DNA of 33,178 bases from Planctomycetota bacterium (lineage in GTDB: Bacteria > Planctomycetota > UBA8108 > JACQVS01). The stretch spans positions 1-33,178 of the forward strand of contig JACQVS010000012.1 in the NCBI GenBank assembly GCA_016209605.1, read 5' to 3'. This document shows, one piece after another, positions 31,263 to 33,178 of this stretch. A model generated the notes under the pieces. That model did no database searches. It was not told where the DNA came from and was given only the letters and a program-made list of their open reading frames with translations. The position numbers were made by a program, and so were the translations under genes. Each line of letters begins with the position of its first letter. Within the stretch, counting starts at the first letter, position 1.

Positions 31263-33023
31263 ATGATAAAAGTAATTTCCGTCGGCTTTCTGGCCGCCCT
31301 GTCACTTGCCTCGCCCCGAGAGCTCCGTCCGTCCGGCTCTCCGGCCGCGGCTGGCGATGCGTCCATCGACCTTTACGATCCCGAGCAGATCCGCGAGGTA
31401 GTGCTTGGATTCGATGCCGTGAGCTGGCAGGCCTTGCAGAAAGATCCCTTCACCTACGTGCCGGGGTGGATCTCCATCGACGGCCGGAAGGTGGAAAACG
31501 TCGGCATCCGCTACAAGGGGAACTCCACCTTCCACGGCCGCCAGAAAAAGCGGTCGTTCAAGGTCGACCTGGACCGTTTTGAGAAAGATAAAAATTTTTC
31601 CGGACACACCAAGCTTAACCTCCACCATCCCTTCAAGGACCCCTCTTACCTGCGGGAGGTGGTGGCCTACCAGCTCTTCCGCGAAGCCGGGGTGCCGGCC
31701 CCCCGATCCGTGCACGTGCGGCTGGTTCTCGAGGTGCCGGGCGTTCATGAGCGCGCCTACCAGGGAGTTTACACCAGCACCGAGCAGCTGGGCGACCGCT
31801 TCCTCAAGGAGCGCTTCCAGGTGGAGGAGGGCTACGCCCTTTACAAGCTGGAAGGCCTGGGCGATCTCGGCGCCGGCGGCCCGCCGGGCGCCGCCCAGCG
31901 CGCCCTCGAGCACAAGGCCGGGGAAAAGCGCGCCAGCGAGGTCGGCCAGCTGCTGCGCGCGCTCTCCCCCGAAGCCGATCCCGGCGAGCTGAAGAAGGTC
32001 TTCGACACCGAGACCTTCCTGCGCTGGCTGGCGGTCAACGCCATCCTGGCCAACTGGGACAGCTACGCCGGCACCGGCCACAACGCCTTCCTCTTTTACC
32101 ATCCGGTGGAAGGCCGCTTCGTCCTCCTGCCGTGGGACGTCAACGAGGCTTTCGGGCTCTTCACCTTCGGCATGAACCTCGAACAGATGTCGTCGATGAG
32201 CATCTTCCGCCCGTATGTCGCCCGCAAGGCGATCATCGACAAGGTCCTCGAGCTCAAGGAGAACCGCGAGCGCTACCTTGCCCTGGCGAAGGAGTTCGCC
32301 AGCGGCCTGTGCTCGGCGGAGAAGCTCGTGGCGCGGGTGCGGGCGATGGAAAAGCGCCTTCGTCCCCACGTCGAGGCCGACCCCGATCCCGAGCATCCGC
32401 TGCGCGCCTTCCGGGCGAGCTTCGCCGAAGACGGGGGCAATGGAGAGCCCAGGAATGATCCTGTCTTGCTGAGCTTCCTCAGGCAGCGCCTGATCGCCAT
32501 CCTGAAGCAGCTCGAGAAGGGGAAGGAGTCCGACCTCCTCACGGCGCAAGAGGAACCGTTGCCGCCGCGGCAGCGGGAGCGGCGGCCTCCCGAGGCTCTC
32601 CTGGGAAGCGCCATGGAAGTGAGCCCGGAGGACGTTTTCCTTTTTTCCGGCGGCAAGCTTTTCCGCTTCGACGCCCGAACCCTGAAGGAAAGGGCCCAGC
32701 TCGATCTGCGGAAGCTGATGGTCGAGGCGGAGCTGGGCGTCGACAAGGGGCTGGAGACGGGCCGCGGACCCCGTCCGGAGCCCGGCGGTCCAGGGATTGG
32801 TCCGGAGCCCGGCGGGCCGGGAAATGGTCCGGGGCCTGGACCGAGGCCGGGTTTTCCGGGGGGGCCGGGCGGCTTCCGCCCGCCGCGGCCGGGGGAGGGC
32901 CAGGTGATTCTAAGACTCGGGAATGAAAAGGTTTACCTGTTCACCGGCAGCCTCTTGGTCGCCATCCTGGCGCCTCCCGACGGCTCCCTCAAGGAGCCGA
33001 GCGTGGTGAAGGTGCCGAGATAA
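31263..33023 (+). CDS. CotH-family secreted protein kinase-like protein
   Basis: A 586-residue protein of the CotH family, whose studied members phosphorylate surface proteins. A signal peptide is likely (VISVGFLAALSLASP). Landmarks are VGIRYKGNSTFHGRQKKRSF, the LNLHHPFKDPSYLREVVAYQ block, VPAPRSVHVRLVL, YQGVYTSTEQLGDRFL, ANWDSYAGTGHNAFLFY and the acidic FVLLPWDVNEAFG. The catalytic-core residues look intact. After about residue 420, a tail carries a Gly/Pro-rich segment with two 27-base tandem units (PEPGGPGIG / PEPGGPGNG, 32775-32828) between two short similar beta-segments (VFLFSGGKLFRFDA.. and VYLFTGSLLVAI..). The start at ATG 31263 is preceded by GGAGG. Substrate unknown. Confidence 0.9.
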   Translation: MIKVISVGFLAALSLASPRELRPSGSPAAAGDASIDLYDPEQIREVVLGFDAVSWQALQKDPFTYVPGWISIDGRKVENVGIRYKGNSTFHGRQKKRSFKVDLDRFEKDKNFSGHTKLNLHHPFKDPSYLREVVAYQLFREAGVPAPRSVHVRLVLEVPGVHERAYQGVYTSTEQLGDRFLKERFQVEEGYALYKLEGLGDLGAGGPPGAAQRALEHKAGEKRASEVGQLLRALSPEADPGELKKVFDTETFLRWLAVNAILANWDSYAGTGHNAFLFYHPVEGRFVLLPWDVNEAFGLFTFGMNLEQMSSMSIFRPYVARKAIIDKVLELKENRERYLALAKEFASGLCSAEKLVARVRAMEKRLRPHVEADPDPEHPLRAFRASFAEDGGNGEPRNDPVLLSFLRQRLIAILKQLEKGKESDLLTAQEEPLPPRQRERRPPEALLGSAMEVSPEDVFLFSGGKLFRFDARTLKERAQLDLRKLMVEAELGVDKGLETGRGPRPEPGGPGIGPEPGGPGNGPGPGPRPGFPGGPGGFRPPRPGEGQVILRLGNEKVYLFTGSLLVAILAPPDGSLKEPSVVKVPR

Positions 33024-33087
33024 CCGCCGAAAAGCTTAGTGCCGGCTTTCTTAAATCTTTGTAGGGTGATGCCGGCGCTTTTGTCTC

Positions 33088-33153
33088 CTGGCGGCGTTGC
33101 GCTCGCTCGTCGATACTCCGTCCCGTATCGACTCCGCTCGCGCGCCTTGCCAG
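33088..33153. repeat. Interrupted palindrome near the window end
   Basis: GTCGATAC (33109-33116) and GTATCGAC (33125-33132) form a perfect 8-bp stem with an 8-base loop, and CTGGC/GCCAG close the outside, with a mismatched GC-rich internal part. It lies downstream of the CotH stop, has no T-run, and looks like a dispersed intergenic repeat rather than a terminator. Confidence 0.55.
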
Positions 33154-33178
33154 TAGCCAAAATCCCTCGGCCTGACCC

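Overview
The window is a high-GC chromosomal segment that looks planctomycete-like, meaning Planctomycetota or a close PVC-type relative. The strongest pointers are a paired cytochrome-C-type/DUF1549/DUF1553 gene and DUF1501 gene (5609-9835), a large surface protein ending in two dockerin-like EF-hand repeats of the 'DITDxINLLEFLFLGG' type, a Ser/Thr kinase with a zinc ribbon and a formylglycine-generating-enzyme-like C-terminus, and a CotH protein. No rRNA, tRNA, CRISPR array, integrase or transposase was seen.

Layout. 85-1951: Gfo/Idh/MocA oxidoreductase and mutM, four bases apart. 2106-2570: a good sigma-54-type promoter match and a stand-alone response-regulator receiver. 2571-4188: a decayed patch holding a folA remnant, an AT-richer higBA toxin-antitoxin pair, and two wrecked ABC-transporter genes. 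4289-5583: thyA-folA, the thymidylate/folate pair. 5609-9835 (minus): the DUF1549/1553-DUF1501 pair. 10009-13344: a 1,111-residue surface protein with a metzincin-like but His-to-Gln altered zinc site. 13627-14901: a PKD-domain lipoprotein gene cut by an in-frame TAG. 15145-15250: a second folA 3' fragment. 15367-18236: a ferredoxin-type sulfite/nitrite reductase with an extra C-terminal helical domain, and a conserved partner gene. 18514-21932: three pilin-like genes (PilX-like with a CXXCH heme motif, PilV-like, PilW-like). 21989-22988 (minus): an XRE regulator and a cytochrome c'-like lipoprotein. 23258-24106: a Tyr-rich secreted protein. 24271-25116: an atypical SDR. 25326-29105: the kinase. 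29102-31209 (minus): a GT-C-like membrane protein overlapping a truncated gene. 31263-33023: CotH.

The main unexplained structure is the 3' end of folA, present three times in the same orientation (2628-2785 decayed, 5499-5603 in the intact gene, 15145-15250 about 95% identical). The stretch between the intact folA end and the 15.1 kb copy contains the whole DUF1501/DUF1549 block, the surface protein and the lipoprotein. This suggests that about 9.6 kb was inserted at, or duplicated around, the folA 3' end. Other points of interest are the amber codon at a canonical PKD position, the heme motif in a pilin-like protein, a 29-nt repeat found as an inverted pair at 24.1 kb and as a single arm at the window start, and palindromes in and between genes.

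All calls come from reading the sequence. Family names are recognised from motifs, not from database searches.
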